A DNA stretch of 64,000 nucleotides from Anaerolineales bacterium (lineage in GTDB: Bacteria; Chloroflexota; Anaerolineae; Anaerolineales; Villigracilaceae), in the NCBI GenBank assembly GCA_016932715.1, contig JAFGCG010000111.1, positions 41,878 through 105,877 on the forward strand, written 5' to 3'. Of the stretch, positions 6,959 through 15,801 are shown one piece after another. Numbering within the stretch: position 1 is the stretch's first letter; the number at the start of each line of letters is the position of its first letter. The notes under the pieces were generated by a model, which had not been told where the DNA came from, made no database searches, and saw only the letters and a list, made by a program, of their open reading frames with translations. The translations under genes were made by a program, and so were the position numbers.

Positions 6959-8751
6959 TCTTGAAACCCTGTCCGATACAGATCGTAGTACATCCCCTGA
7001 TTTGCCAGCAGCTCAGAATGCGCCCCCTGTTCGACGATCTTGCCATCGTGGATGACGACGATCTTATCCGCGTTTGTGATCGTGGAAAGGCGATGCGCGA
7101 TGACAAAGGATGTACGTCCTTTCAGCAAAGTTGCCAGCGCCTTTTGAATGACCTGCTCGGTTTGCGTGTCCACCGAAGAGGTTGCTTCGTCCAGGATGAG
7201 GATGCGCGGGTCAGCCAGCAGAGCGCGCGCGAACGAGATCAATTGGCGCTGTCCCACGCTCAAGGTCGCACCGCCTTCCTCCACGGAGGTATCGTATCCC
7301 TTTTTCAAGCGCATGATAAAGTCGTGCGCGCCGACAGCCTGCGCCGCGGCGATCACATCTTCATCGCTCGCCTCCAGCCGCCCGAACAAAATATTCTCCC
7401 TGACCGAGCCGTTGAACAGGAAGGGGTCCTGCAGCACCATACCCATCTGCCGGCGCAGCGACTGCTGAGTCACTGCCCGCAAGTCGGCACCGTCGACGCG
7501 CACGCAGCCGGAGGTTGGGTCATGGAAGCGCGTCAGCAGCTTGACGATCGTCGTCTTGCCGGCGCCCGTCTCCCCCACCAGTGCGACCGTCTCGCCCGCG
7601 CGGACGTCCAGGTCGATTCCATCCAGGACCAGCGCCGGGTCATCTGAGTAATGAAACGAGACCTGCTCGAATCGCACCTCGCCGAGGATGGGTCCCATTT
7701 CCCGCGCCTCTTGCGCATCCTGAACTTCGACCGGTGTATTCAGCAATTCCAAAATCCGCTCGCCGCCTGCCATCGTGGACTGCAGTGTGTCGAAGCGCCG
7801 ACTCAAGTCGCGGATGGGGTCGAAGAGACGGTCGATATAAAGCACGAACGCGATCAACACGCCCGCAGTGATCGACTCGCCCAGGACTGCCGTGCCGCCG
7901 AGATAGACGACCAGCGCGGTTGCGATCGCGCCGAGCACATCCACGATCGGGGTGAAGACGGAACCCACTTTCGCCGCGTCCAGGCTGCGCTCCAGGAAGT
8001 AACGATTCACATAATCCTTGAAACTCGCGTAATTATGCGCCTGGCGCGAGAACGCCTGGACCACCCGCACACCATTGACATTTTCCGCCAGCACGGAGTT
8101 AGTCCACGAGACGGCGGCGCGCACCTTGCGATAATTGCGCCGCGCCGCCCGGCGGAACAAAATAGTCGCCACGACCATCAAAGGCAGCACTGCGAATGTG
8201 AGCAGCGAAAGGCGCAAATTGAGCGTGAGCATGGCAAACAGGATGCCAACGATCGCGAGCAGGTCGCGGACAATTGCCAGCGTTGCCCAGGTGACGAATT
8301 CACGCAAGGTGCCCACGTCATTGATAACGCGCGTGATCACGCGTCCCACGCTGTAACGATTATAGAAACTGAGCGAGAGCTTCTGGAGGTGATTGAACAT
8401 TGCCGTGCGGACGTCGTACAAAACGTGCTGCCCCACGCGTGACATCAGCCGCACCCGGACGATGTTCGTCGTCACTTGAATGACAGAAATCCCGAAATAG
8501 ATCAAAACGATGTTTCGCAGAGCGATGAGGTCATTCTTGGCAATCCCCTCATCGATGGCGAGCTTGACAAAATAAGGTCCTGAGACAGATGAAGCGGTGA
8601 CGATCACCATGAAAATCAAGGCAATGATCATCTGCCCGTAATAGGGTTTCAGGAATCGCAGCAGCCCGCGCGCAACTTTGGGATCGTAGCCCTTGTCGAG
8701 CTGATCCTCGGATTGGGTGATAAATGCCGGAGGAATGATTTTGGTGGTCAT
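6955..8751 (-). CDS. ABC exporter half-transporter (TMD-NBD), consensus Walker B subunit
   Basis: A 598-residue type IV ABC exporter half: six membrane helices in residues ~35-310 followed by an ATPase domain. Visible motifs are Walker A GETGAGKT (393-400), the Q-loop around Gln441, signature LSVGQ (497-501) and Walker B ILILD with the catalytic Glu522. The signature deviates from LSGGQ at the third position. The neighbouring half-transporter (9299-11098) has the complementary defect, an Asp in place of the catalytic Glu. This is the pattern of heterodimeric exporters such as TM287/288 and BmrCD, in which one ATP site is degenerate. Likely role: export of drugs or lipophilic compounds. The end overlaps the DUF4258 gene by 4 nt. 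Confidence 0.9.
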   Translation of the reverse strand: MTTKIIPPAFITQSEDQLDKGYDPKVARGLLRFLKPYYGQMIIALIFMVIVTASSVSGPYFVKLAIDEGIAKNDLIALRNIVLIYFGISVIQVTTNIVRVRLMSRVGQHVLYDVRTAMFNHLQKLSLSFYNRYSVGRVITRVINDVGTLREFVTWATLAIVRDLLAIVGILFAMLTLNLRLSLLTFAVLPLMVVATILFRRAARRNYRKVRAAVSWTNSVLAENVNGVRVVQAFSRQAHNYASFKDYVNRYFLERSLDAAKVGSVFTPIVDVLGAIATALVVYLGGTAVLGESITAGVLIAFVLYIDRLFDPIRDLSRRFDTLQSTMAGGERILELLNTPVEVQDAQEAREMGPILGEVRFEQVSFHYSDDPALVLDGIDLDVRAGETVALVGETGAGKTTIVKLLTRFHDPTSGCVRVDGADLRAVTQQSLRRQMGMVLQDPFLFNGSVRENILFGRLEASDEDVIAAAQAVGAHDFIMRLKKGYDTSVEEGGATLSVGQRQLISFARALLADPRILILDEATSSVDTQTEQVIQKALATLLKGRTSFVIAHRLSTITNADKIVVIHDGKIVEQGAHSELLANQGMYYDLYRTGFQE

Positions 8752-8761
8752 GTTTGTTCTA

Positions 8762-8875
8762 TCGCGCTGAGCGGAGTGGCGCTTTGCGCCACGCAGACGA
8801 AGCGCGCATAAGCAGGATAACTAAAAATTCTCAGAAACCGCGCTTCGTCTCCACTTCGTTCCGCTCAGCGCGAGG
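8762..8875. repeat. Inverted-repeat cassette, downstream flank of the GIY-YIG gene
   Basis: CGCGCTGAGCGGAGTGG at the left faces CCGCTCAGCGCGAG at the right, with GCAGACGAAGCGC and GCGCTTCGTC forming the inner arms. An extra hairpin GTGGCGCTTTGCGCCAC lies within. The right end reaches into the GIY-YIG gene and contains its stop codon. The same family recurs at 9205-9294 and 12417-12537, with a degenerate end at about 5272-5291. Confidence 0.8.
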
Positions 8876-9185
8876 CTTTTCTTTTACTTTGTTCTCTCTG
8901 TTTTCTCTCATGTTTCACAATCTCGTGAATTCCATCAATATCACCACGAATCAAAGCTTCTTTCTTAGCGCGGCTCCAGCCTTTGATCCGATGCTCCCAT
9001 TGAAAAGCTTCCTGATAGGATTCCGTAACGACACTCCATTCAAGTTTTACAGGGCGACGAGAAAAAGTATACGATTCCGGATGCGCGCCAATTTGGTGTT
9101 CAAGAACACGTCCATCCAGGTCTTTTGTCAAACCGGTGTAATAGGTATCATCAAAGCAGCGAAGGATATAAACGGCGTATGGCAT
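8865..9185 (-). CDS. GIY-YIG nuclease family protein
   Basis: A 106-residue single-domain GIY-YIG endonuclease of the UPF0213/YhbQ-like group. The signature is 'YAVYILRC' (residues 3-10) and 'YYTGLTKDLDGRVLEH' (15-30), with Arg26, Glu29 and His30 in the expected helix. Family members cut DNA through a single active site; cellular roles of these small versions are poorly known. The gene lies between the two halves of an ABC exporter and is bracketed by inverted-repeat cassettes on both sides. The last codons (ASR*) and the stop come from the repeat. This looks like an insertion, possibly a mobile unit. Confidence 0.85.
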   Translation of the reverse strand: MPYAVYILRCFDDTYYTGLTKDLDGRVLEHQIGAHPESYTFSRRPVKLEWSVVTESYQEAFQWEHRIKGWSRAKKEALIRGDIDGIHEIVKHERKQREQSKRKASR

Positions 9186-9204
9186 AGGCGTTTTCCTGTT
9201 GTCC

Positions 9205-9294
9205 GCGCTTCGTCTTCACTTCGTTCCGCTCAGCGCGAGAAAATAATTGAACCTCGCGCTGAGCGGAGTGACCGAAGGTCACGCAGACGAAGCG
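9205..9294. repeat. Inverted-repeat cassette, upstream flank of the GIY-YIG gene
   Basis: A perfect 14-bp inverted repeat, CCGCTCAGCGCGAG (9226-9239) and CTCGCGCTGAGCGG (9253-9266), forms the centre, with imperfect outer arms CGCTTCGTC and GACGAAGCG. It ends 4 nt before the stop codon of the upstream ABC gene, so the two exporter genes are separated only by this cassette, the nuclease gene and the second cassette. Confidence 0.8.
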
Positions 9295-9298
9295 TCAG

Positions 9299-11098
9299 TT
9301 ACATCTCATCATGTTCCTTCAACGGCATAATCTTTTCTTCCTGCAACTCTTCCAGTTCCTCCGCGAACTTTGCATGATCAATTAACTGCAAATCATGGAT
9401 TTCCCTGTACAGGCCGCCTGCGCGCAGCAGCTCGTCATGCCGGCCCTGTTGGAGGATGCGCCCGCCCTCCATCACCAGAATCAAATCGGCGCGGCGGACA
9501 GTGCTCAGGCGATGCGCGATCACAAACGTCGTACGTCCTTCCATCAACGTATCCAGCGCGGTTTGAATGAGTTTTTCGGTCTGCGTGTCCACTGAAGACG
9601 TCGAATCGTCCAGGATCAGGATGCGCGGGTTCATGAGCAGCGCCCGCGCAATCGCAACACGCTGGCGTTGACCGCCCGAAAGCGTCACACCGCGCTCGCC
9701 GACAATGGTGTCGTAGCCGTTTGTGAAACCTTGGATGAACTCATGCGCCTGCGCGGCTTTGGCAGCGGCAATCACCTCATCCAGCGTCGCCTCGGGGCGG
9801 CCGTAGGCAATATTGGCTTTGATCGTATCCGAGAACAACAGGGAGGTCTGCAGCACGATCCCGATTTGCTTTCGCAGCGTCACCAGATCCATCTCGCGGA
9901 CATCCACCCCATCGATCAGCACGCTGCCCTCGCTGACATCGTAAAAGCGCGGCAGGAGGTTCACCAGCGACGTTTTACCCGAGCCTGTCTGCCCGATCAA
10001 TGCGACCAGGCGGTTCGGCTCGACCCGCAGGTTGATCCCGTTTAAGGAGGCTGTTCTTTCATCCTGGTATTTCAGTCCTACCGCGCGAAACTCCACTTCC
10101 CCGCGCAAGGGTTCGAGCTGGATGGCACGCTCCGGCGATTGAATCGCAGGTTCTGTATCCAATACTTCAAAGACACGCTGTGCACCGGCCGCGGCTTCCC
10201 CGCCCGCGTTGACAAGACCCGTTAACTGCTGCGCGGGTTCGGCCAGCATAAGGACATAGGCGTTGAAGGCAACGATCGCGCCGATGGTCAGCGTGCCATC
10301 CATCACCATTTGCCCGCCAAACCACAGGATCAAAATAACACTGAGAGTTGTCAGCCACCCCGTCGTCGGCATGATCTTGGACCACTCGTCGATCACGTGG
10401 ACCCAGTTCTGGAAAACCTGCCGGTTGGCGGACTCAAAACGCTTGATCTCGTACGGTTCGCGCGCAAACGCACGCACGACCTGCACGCCAACCACATTCT
10501 CCTGCAAACGGTTCGAAACCTCGCCGACCGCATTGTCCACGGCAAAGAACAGCTTGCCGATCTTCGTCCCGAAACGGGAAGTCATCAGGATCAGTGGAAT
10601 CATCGGCAATAATCCAATCATCGCCAGTTTTGGGTTGTCGGTCAGCATGATGGAAAGGATACCGATCGTCAGCAAAACAAATCGCACGAGGTCGGCGACC
10701 GCGCCCCCGGCAAAGCGCTCGATCGAACGGACATCTTCGATGCAGCGCGAGATCAACTGTCCGCTTTGGGCATGATCGTGGTAGGTGAACGGCAGATATT
10801 GGATGTGGTTGTACATGCGGTTGCGCAGGTCGTAGCCCACGCGCGCTGCGATCCACTCCGACCAGTAGCGGTTGCCCAGATTCAGGATGGCGGAAACAAG
10901 CCCAAGTCCCAGCAGAAGAAGCGCCGACCGGACCAGGTAGCTCTTTTCGCCCTGCACCAGTCCCTCGTCGATCACGGAGCGGATGATGCGCGGCACCACC
11001 AGGCTGAGTCCCGTGAGGATCAACAGAATGACCAGCGTCGCCAGTATTTGCCAGAAATAAGGCTTGAGAAAAATTCGTATTCGTACCAGGTGTTTCAT
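9299..11098 (-). CDS. ABC exporter half-transporter (TMD-NBD), degenerate Walker B subunit
   Basis: A 599-residue exporter half with six membrane helices in residues ~15-300. The ATPase domain shows Walker A GQTGSGKT (369-376), canonical signature LSGGQ (473-477) and Walker B ILILD followed by Asp498 where the catalytic Glu is expected. Asp at this position abolishes or strongly lowers hydrolysis at one site and marks the degenerate partner of a heterodimeric exporter. The partner is the 6955-8751 product. The frame is open up to 11197, but the extension lacks family similarity; 'MKHLVRIRIFLKPYF' at 11098 is the typical start. No purine-rich ribosome site precedes it. TATCCT lies 12 nt upstream and could be a -10 element of a very short leader. 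Confidence 0.88.
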   Translation of the reverse strand: MKHLVRIRIFLKPYFWQILATLVILLILTGLSLVVPRIIRSVIDEGLVQGEKSYLVRSALLLLGLGLVSAILNLGNRYWSEWIAARVGYDLRNRMYNHIQYLPFTYHDHAQSGQLISRCIEDVRSIERFAGGAVADLVRFVLLTIGILSIMLTDNPKLAMIGLLPMIPLILMTSRFGTKIGKLFFAVDNAVGEVSNRLQENVVGVQVVRAFAREPYEIKRFESANRQVFQNWVHVIDEWSKIMPTTGWLTTLSVILILWFGGQMVMDGTLTIGAIVAFNAYVLMLAEPAQQLTGLVNAGGEAAAGAQRVFEVLDTEPAIQSPERAIQLEPLRGEVEFRAVGLKYQDERTASLNGINLRVEPNRLVALIGQTGSGKTSLVNLLPRFYDVSEGSVLIDGVDVREMDLVTLRKQIGIVLQTSLLFSDTIKANIAYGRPEATLDEVIAAAKAAQAHEFIQGFTNGYDTIVGERGVTLSGGQRQRVAIARALLMNPRILILDDSTSSVDTQTEKLIQTALDTLMEGRTTFVIAHRLSTVRRADLILVMEGGRILQQGRHDELLRAGGLYREIHDLQLIDHAKFAEELEELQEEKIMPLKEHDEM

Positions 11099-11235
11099 AG
11101 AAGGACAAGGAGGATACCACAAGCGCAGCACGATTTGCTTAGCAAATCGCGGGGATAAAAACATGCCGTTGAAACCTGCGGGAAGGAATGCTTTCATCCA
11201 TGATGTTCATCACAATCTCTAAAAATTGAGGGTGG

Positions 11236-11241
11236 TATAAT
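11236..11241 (+). promoter_or_regulatory. -10 element (TATAAT) of sucCD
   Basis: A perfect TATAAT lies 36 nt before the sucC start. No good -35 element is visible 16-18 nt upstream, though GGTGG precedes the -10. The ribosome site AGGGAAAAGG follows at 11267-11276. Confidence 0.6.
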
Positions 11242-11277
11242 GCCTCTGTGTTTCAAATTCGCTTATAGGGAAAAGGC

Positions 11278-12411
11278 ATGAAACTCCACGAATATCAATC
11301 GAAAATGATTTTTGCAAAGTATGGAATTCCCATCCCAAAGGGACGGGTAGCGGCGACCGCAGATGAAGCGAAACATATCGCAGAAGAACTCGGTGGCCGC
11401 GTTGTTATTAAATCGCAGGTACTTGTGGGTGGACGCGGCAAGGCTGGCGGCGTGAAAGTTGCCAGGGATCCAAAAGAAGCGGGAGAGTTTGCCCAGCAAA
11501 TCCTTTCGATGCATATCAAGGGCTTGCCTGTTCGCAAAGTGCTGGTCGATGAAGCCGCGGCAATCGAACATGAAATCTATTTCTCCATCACGAACGACCG
11601 CGCCGCGAAGAAACCGGTCATGATCGCTTCCGCCTCCGGCGGCGTAGACATCGAAGAAGTGGCAGCGACCACGCCTGAAAAAATCGTCAAGGTCCATGTC
11701 GACCCCTTGCTGGGGCTGCGTGATTATCAAGCCCGCGATATTGCCGCTTCGATCGACCTGCCGCGTGAACTCTGGCGGGATTTCAGCAGGATCGCTTCCG
11801 GGTTATGGCGAGCTTATCTCGAAACGGATGCAACCCTGGCTGAGATCAACCCGCTGGTGATCACAAAGGGCAATCACCTGGTCGCCCTGGATGGCAAGAT
11901 GATGATCGACGACAATTCGCTGTTCCGCCATCCCGACCTGGCAGAAATCCGGGATGTGGATGAGGAAGCGCCCGCCGAGACCGAAGCGCGCCGCCATGGA
12001 CTCTCCTTCATCAAGCTGGAGGGGGACATCGGCTGCATGGTCAACGGCGCGGGACTTGCCATGACCAGCATGGATATCGTCAAGCTGTTTGGCGGTGAAC
12101 CGGCGAACTTCCTGGATATTGGCGGAGGCGCGGGAGCAGACAAAGTGGCAGCCGCGATGCGCATCATCCTCTCGGACCCCAATGTAAAGGCCGTCTTACT
12201 CAACATCTTTGGCGGCATCACGCGCTGTGACGAAGTCGCGCGCGGCATCCTCACTGCGATGGACGAGGTCAAGCCGAACGTACCGATGGTTGTCAGGCTG
12301 GTTGGGACCAATGCGGAGGAGGGCCGCCACCTCCTCGAGAATGCAAACATGACCACAGCCGAGACACTGGCAGACGCCGCCAAGAAGGCTGTAGCAGCCG
12401 CGAAGGGATAA
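11278..12411 (+). CDS. sucC: Succinate-CoA ligase (ADP-forming) subunit beta
   Basis: A 377-residue ATP-grasp subunit of succinyl-CoA synthetase, which converts succinyl-CoA, ADP and phosphate to succinate, CoA and ATP in the TCA cycle. The start '[22 protein letters not shown]' is diagnostic. Further motifs are '[15 protein letters not shown]', 'EINPLV', '[11 protein letters not shown]' and, in the C-terminal CoA-ligase part, '[13 protein letters not shown]' and '[13 protein letters not shown]'. Length matches the family. A good ribosome site lies 1-10 nt upstream. sucD follows after 137 nt of repeat sequence. Confidence 0.96.
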   Translation: MKLHEYQSKMIFAKYGIPIPKGRVAATADEAKHIAEELGGRVVIKSQVLVGGRGKAGGVKVARDPKEAGEFAQQILSMHIKGLPVRKVLVDEAAAIEHEIYFSITNDRAAKKPVMIASASGGVDIEEVAATTPEKIVKVHVDPLLGLRDYQARDIAASIDLPRELWRDFSRIASGLWRAYLETDATLAEINPLVITKGNHLVALDGKMMIDDNSLFRHPDLAEIRDVDEEAPAETEARRHGLSFIKLEGDIGCMVNGAGLAMTSMDIVKLFGGEPANFLDIGGGAGADKVAAAMRIILSDPNVKAVLLNIFGGITRCDEVARGILTAMDEVKPNVPMVVRLVGTNAEEGRHLLENANMTTAETLADAAKKAVAAAKG

Positions 12412-12416
12412 ATAAA

Positions 12417-12537
12417 ATCTCGCGCAGAGCGGAGCGAGTGCAACGAGCACAGTCGAAGCGCAGTTGCAACCAGGCGCTTCGTCTCCGGCTCTTCGGCACG
12501 GCTTCGCCAGTCAAAGCCTCCGCTCAGCGCGAAGGGA
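12417..12537. repeat. Inverted-repeat element between sucC and sucD
   Basis: CTCGCGCAGAGCGGAG near the left end faces CTCCGCTCAGCGCGAAG at the right end, with inner imperfect arms such as GCTTCGTCTCC and TTCGGCACGGCTTCGCC. It belongs to the same family as the cassettes around the GIY-YIG gene. Its right end leads directly into GAAGGGAGC, the ribosome site of sucD, so part of the translation signal is repeat-derived. Confidence 0.75.
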
Positions 12538-12548
12538 GCTATTAATTC

Positions 12549-13412
12549 ATGAGCATATTAATCAACAAGAATACCCGCCTTCTCGTCCAGGGCATTACAG
12601 GCAACGAAGGACTCTTTCACACCACCCAAATGTTTGCCTATGGAACGAACGTCGTCGCGGGCGTGACGCCGGGCAAGGGCGGCGAATGGGTCCTGGACGG
12701 AAAAGTTCCGGTGTTCGATTCGGTCAAGCTCGCGGTCGATGCAACCGGCGCGAACTGCACGTGCATTTTCGTCCCTTCACGTTTCGCTCCCGACGCCATG
12801 TTCGAAGCCGCGGATGCGGGCATCCCGCTGATTGTCTGCATTACAGAAGGCGTGCCGGTGCAGGATATGATGCGCGTGCGCAATTATCTTGACCAAAAGA
12901 AAGTCCGCCTGGTGGGTCCAAACTGCCCCGGGTTGCTGACTCCCGGGGAAGCAAAGGTTGGCATTATCCCGGGCGACATTGCCATCCCGGGCAGCGTCGG
13001 TGTTGTCTCGCGTTCCGGCACGCTGACGTATGAAGTGCTGTACGCCTTGAAACTCGCCGGCATGGGAGCGTCCACCTGCGTCGGCATCGGCGGCGATCCT
13101 GTCAATGGCACGAACTTCATCGATGTGCTCGAGATGTTCGAGCACGACCCGCAGACCGAAAAGGTTGTGTTGATCGGCGAGATCGGTGGAACGGATGAAG
13201 AAAAAGCCGCCGAATACGTTGCGGCCAAAATGACCAAGCCGGTGGTTTCCTTTATTGCCGGTCAGACGGCCCCTCCCGGCAAACGCATGGGACATGCGGG
13301 CGCGATCATCGAAGGCGGCGCTGGCACCGCAGCCGACAAGATCAGGGCCTTGGAAGCCGCAGGCGTCAAAGTCGCCAAGCACCCGGAAGAGATCCCGTCC
13401 TTGCTAAAGTAA
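12549..13412 (+). CDS. sucD: Succinate-CoA ligase (ADP-forming) subunit alpha
   Basis: A 287-residue alpha subunit with an N-terminal CoA-binding Rossmann domain ('[14 protein letters not shown]') and the ligase domain. The phosphorylated active-site histidine lies in '[13 protein letters not shown]' near residue 250. Other family motifs are 'VGPNCPG' and 'RSGTLTYE'. The ribosome site AAGGGAG lies about 10 nt before the ATG. The stop codon is followed immediately by a 12-bp terminal inverted repeat of a dispersed element. Confidence 0.96.
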   Translation: MSILINKNTRLLVQGITGNEGLFHTTQMFAYGTNVVAGVTPGKGGEWVLDGKVPVFDSVKLAVDATGANCTCIFVPSRFAPDAMFEAADAGIPLIVCITEGVPVQDMMRVRNYLDQKKVRLVGPNCPGLLTPGEAKVGIIPGDIAIPGSVGVVSRSGTLTYEVLYALKLAGMGASTCVGIGGDPVNGTNFIDVLEMFEHDPQTEKVVLIGEIGGTDEEKAAEYVAAKMTKPVVSFIAGQTAPPGKRMGHAGAIIEGGAGTAADKIRALEAAGVKVAKHPEEIPSLLK

Positions 13413-13495
13413 TGTCGTTGCGAGCCGAAGGCGAAGCAACCCCATCCGAATTAGGAGATTGCTTCGGGCGGAAGAACATCGCCCTCGCAACGACA
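13413..13495. repeat. MITE-like element with TGTCGTTGCGAG ends
   Basis: Perfect 12-bp terminal inverted repeats, TGTCGTTGCGAG and CTCGCAACGACA, bound 83 bp that include the inner arms GCGAAGCAA and GATTGCTTCGGGC. The element begins directly after the sucD stop. A sister copy lies between moaC and scpA at 62603-62699. Confidence 0.85.
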
Positions 13496-13512
13496 TAGAT
13501 ATTCCACACAGA

Positions 13513-13539
13513 TAGAGCCGTCCTTGCAGGACGGCTCTA
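13513..13539. terminator. Bidirectional hairpin between sucD and acpP
   Basis: A perfect 12-bp stem TAGAGCCGTCCT / AGGACGGCTCTA with a 3-nt loop lies between two convergent genes. It lacks a strong U-tract on either side, so it may act as a terminator or be another dispersed palindrome. Confidence 0.5.
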
Positions 13540-13576
13540 CGGTTATAATCATCGTGGCCCTTCAGGGCAAAATGAA

Positions 13577-13810
13577 TTACTTGTGCGAGTCGATATAGCT
13601 GACTGCTTCGCCCACTGTGGTGATCTTCTGAGCATCTTCATCAGAGATCTCAGCGCCGAACTTATCTTCGAAAGCCATGATGAGTTCAACCAGATCGAGA
13701 GAATCCGCTTCAAGTTCCTCACGAAAACGAGCTTCTGGCGTAATTTTTGACTCATCGGCGCCAAGTAAGTCTTTGATGATCGCCTTCACTTCAGTATATG
13801 TGTCAGACAT
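13577..13810 (-). CDS. acpP: Acyl carrier protein
   Basis: A 77-residue ACP that carries acyl chains on a 4'-phosphopantetheine arm during fatty acid synthesis. The attachment serine is Ser37 in '[16 protein letters not shown]', and the protein is strongly acidic as expected. The frame is open to 13867, but 'MSDTYTEVK' with a perfect AAGGAGG ribosome site 5 nt upstream gives the start. A sigma70-type promoter lies just upstream. fabF, which uses ACP-bound substrates, is 45 kb away in this window. Confidence 0.95.
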   Translation of the reverse strand: MSDTYTEVKAIIKDLLGADESKITPEARFREELEADSLDLVELIMAFEDKFGAEISDEDAQKITTVGEAVSYIDSHK

Positions 13811-13839
13811 GACAGCCTCCTTCAGAATTTGACGTGGCA

Positions 13840-13867
13840 ATTGTACTCGGTCTAAGGACCGTGTCAA
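13840..13867 (-). promoter_or_regulatory. Sigma70-type promoter of acpP
   Basis: On the minus strand a perfect TTGACA (13867-13862) and TACAAT (13845-13840) are separated by 16 bp. The predicted start leaves a leader of about 25 nt carrying the AAGGAGG ribosome site. Confidence 0.75.
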
Positions 13868-13905
13868 GCCGGATATTGACTACTCAATCACAGGAACACT
13901 GCCCC

Positions 13906-14937
13906 ATGCCAAAAGTTGCGCCGATCGACCAGCGAAAAGCAGACCATATTAAGATCAATTTGGAGAAAGATGTCCGCTCGGCATTGACGACGGGCCTCGA
14001 AAAGTATCATTTTGTCCACGAGGCCTTGCCGGAGCTGGATTTGGAGCGCCTCGACCCAAGCCTCAGCCTGTTCGGCAAACGATTGGCTGCTCCCATCCTG
14101 ATCAGTTCCATGACGGGCGGGACCGAGGAGGCTGGCGAGATCAACCAGCGACTGGCGGAAGCCGCGCAGGAAGTCGGTGTAGCGATGGGCGTTGGCAGTC
14201 AGCGCGCCGCCCTCGAGAACCCCAAGGAAACCCCCACCTTTTCCATTGCCCGCAAAGCCGCCCCCGACACCCTGCTTTTCGCCAACCTCGGCGCGGTGCA
14301 GCTGAACAACGGCTATGGCATCGATCACTGCCGCAAAGCCGTGGATATGATCCGGGCGGACGCGCTTATTCTTCATCTTAATCCTCTGCAGGAGGCAGTC
14401 CAGGATGCGGGGGATACCAACTTCGCAGGCTTGGCAAAGAAGATCGAAGAGATCTGCAAGAAGCTGGAAGTGCCTGTGATTGCAAAAGAGGTCGGTTGGG
14501 GCATCTCGGAGCGGACAGCCAGACTGCTCGCCGATTGCGGCGTCTCTGCCATCGACGTGGCCGGCGCGGGCGGGACGAGCTGGTCCCAGGTGGAGATGCA
14601 CCGCGCCCCCGACGAATTCACGCGCGCCCTCGCCGCGACCTTTGTCGGCTGGGGAATTCCGACGGCGGATTCCATTTTGAATGTCAGGAAAGCCGCCTCC
14701 GAAATGACAATCTTCGCCAGCGGCGGCATCAAGGATGGTCTCGACATCGCCAAGTGCGTTGCTCTCGGCGCAACGCTGGGAGGCATGGCAGGTCAGTTCC
14801 TGAAAGCCGCCGCGGTTTCGACGGAGAAAGTCGTCGAGGTGATGAAGCTGACCCAGAGGCAGATCGAGGTTACGATGTTCGCGGCGGGAGTTGAAAACCT
14901 GGAAGGTTTGAAAGCTGCAAAGCTGGCAGGCGTATAG
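13906..14937 (+). CDS. fni: Type 2 isopentenyl-diphosphate delta-isomerase
   Basis: A 343-residue FMN-dependent isomerase that interconverts IPP and DMAPP, the two five-carbon isoprenoid units. Motifs are '[10 protein letters not shown]' at the N-terminus, '[13 protein letters not shown]', '[11 protein letters not shown]', the catalytic region '[11 protein letters not shown]' with the glutamine of the active site, and the phosphate-binding '[14 protein letters not shown]'. The frame opens at 13834, but '[16 protein letters not shown]' at 13906 fits the family. The polyprenyl synthetase 3.6 kb downstream would use its products. Confidence 0.93.
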   Translation: MPKVAPIDQRKADHIKINLEKDVRSALTTGLEKYHFVHEALPELDLERLDPSLSLFGKRLAAPILISSMTGGTEEAGEINQRLAEAAQEVGVAMGVGSQRAALENPKETPTFSIARKAAPDTLLFANLGAVQLNNGYGIDHCRKAVDMIRADALILHLNPLQEAVQDAGDTNFAGLAKKIEEICKKLEVPVIAKEVGWGISERTARLLADCGVSAIDVAGAGGTSWSQVEMHRAPDEFTRALAATFVGWGIPTADSILNVRKAASEMTIFASGGIKDGLDIAKCVALGATLGGMAGQFLKAAAVSTEKVVEVMKLTQRQIEVTMFAAGVENLEGLKAAKLAGV

Positions 14938-14998
14938 ATCGCAGATGCAGATATAGCCTCAGAGAAAGTCGTTAATTCTGCAGCCAAATCAACCATGC

Positions 14999-15004
14999 TA
15001 CAAT
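14999..15004 (+). promoter_or_regulatory. -10 element (TACAAT) abutting the HAD start
   Basis: TACAAT is followed by seven bases and then the ATG at 15012, so transcription should begin at or near the start codon. No Shine-Dalgarno sequence is present. Confidence 0.55.
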
Positions 15005-15011
15005 CGGGCGC

Positions 15012-15629
15012 ATGACCTCCCCTATCCAAGCCATCATTTTCGATTTCGGCAACGTCCTGTTGACATGGGACCCGCGTAATCTCTATCAGCGTTTCTTCCC
15101 GGATGACCCGGAAGGGATGGAGCGCTTCCTCCGGGAAGTCAATTTTGCAGAGTGGAATATGCAGCAGGATAAGGGCCGCCCGTTCGCAGATGGGGTCGCC
15201 CTCCTTTCGCAACAATTCCCCCACTATTCGCATCTTTTCCAGGCTTTCCACGAGCACTGGATCGATTCGGTCGGAGAACCGGTCTTGGGCACGATCAGCA
15301 TCCTGAAGCGGCTCAAACAAGCCGGGTATCCGATCTATGGGCTGAGCAATTGGTCGGCAGAGACCTTTCCGCACGCGCGCAATATGCACGATTTCTTCGA
15401 CCTGCTCGATGACATGGTCATTTCGGGCGAAGTGGGCCATGTGAAGCCGGACCCTGAGATCTATCACATCCTGCTCGCTAAGATCGGGCGACCCGCAAAC
15501 GAGTGTCTCTTCATCGACGATGCCTTGCCAAATATCCATCAGGCGCAAAAGATGGGCTTTGTTGTCATCCATTTCCAGTCTCCGGAGCAGTTGGAAGCCA
15601 GCCTGCGCGACCTGGAGATTCCTTATTAA
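15012..15629 (+). CDS. HAD family hydrolase (subfamily IA)
   Basis: A 205-residue phosphatase of the haloacid dehalogenase superfamily. Motif I is 'IIFDFGNVLLTWD' with nucleophile Asp11. The second acidic residue of DxD is replaced by Gly, as in YihX-type sugar-phosphate phosphatases. Motif II is in 'YGLSNWS', motif III Lys in 'GHVKPDPEIY', and motif IV 'CLFIDDALPN'. The substrate is probably a phosphorylated sugar or metabolite. The gene is preceded by a -10 box only 7 nt upstream and is followed by a dispersed repeat. Confidence 0.9.
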   Translation: MTSPIQAIIFDFGNVLLTWDPRNLYQRFFPDDPEGMERFLREVNFAEWNMQQDKGRPFADGVALLSQQFPHYSHLFQAFHEHWIDSVGEPVLGTISILKRLKQAGYPIYGLSNWSAETFPHARNMHDFFDLLDDMVISGEVGHVKPDPEIYHILLAKIGRPANECLFIDDALPNIHQAQKMGFVVIHFQSPEQLEASLRDLEIPY

Positions 15630-15638
15630 AACCTCACC

Positions 15639-15741
15639 TTACGCAGTTTCACCACGGAGTGCACGGAGAACACAGAGAAAACTCTTTGAAAATCTCCGTG
15701 GACTCCGTGTTCTCAGTGGTGAAGGTACTTTGCCTGCGTAA
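15639..15741. repeat. 103-bp inverted-repeat element (TTTCACCACGGAG family)
   Basis: Terminal inverted repeats TTACGCAG / CTGCGTAA bound inner arms TTTCACCACGGAG and CTCAGTGGTGAAG, with internal CTCCGTGGACTCCGTG. A related copy lies at 51454-51526. The remaining gap up to 15880 holds only the promoter noted below. Confidence 0.75.
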
Positions 15742-15801
15742 CATCAGTTAAAACTATCCTTTCGGACAGGTACAACACGCTTACGTGGCATAGAATGGAT
15801 G

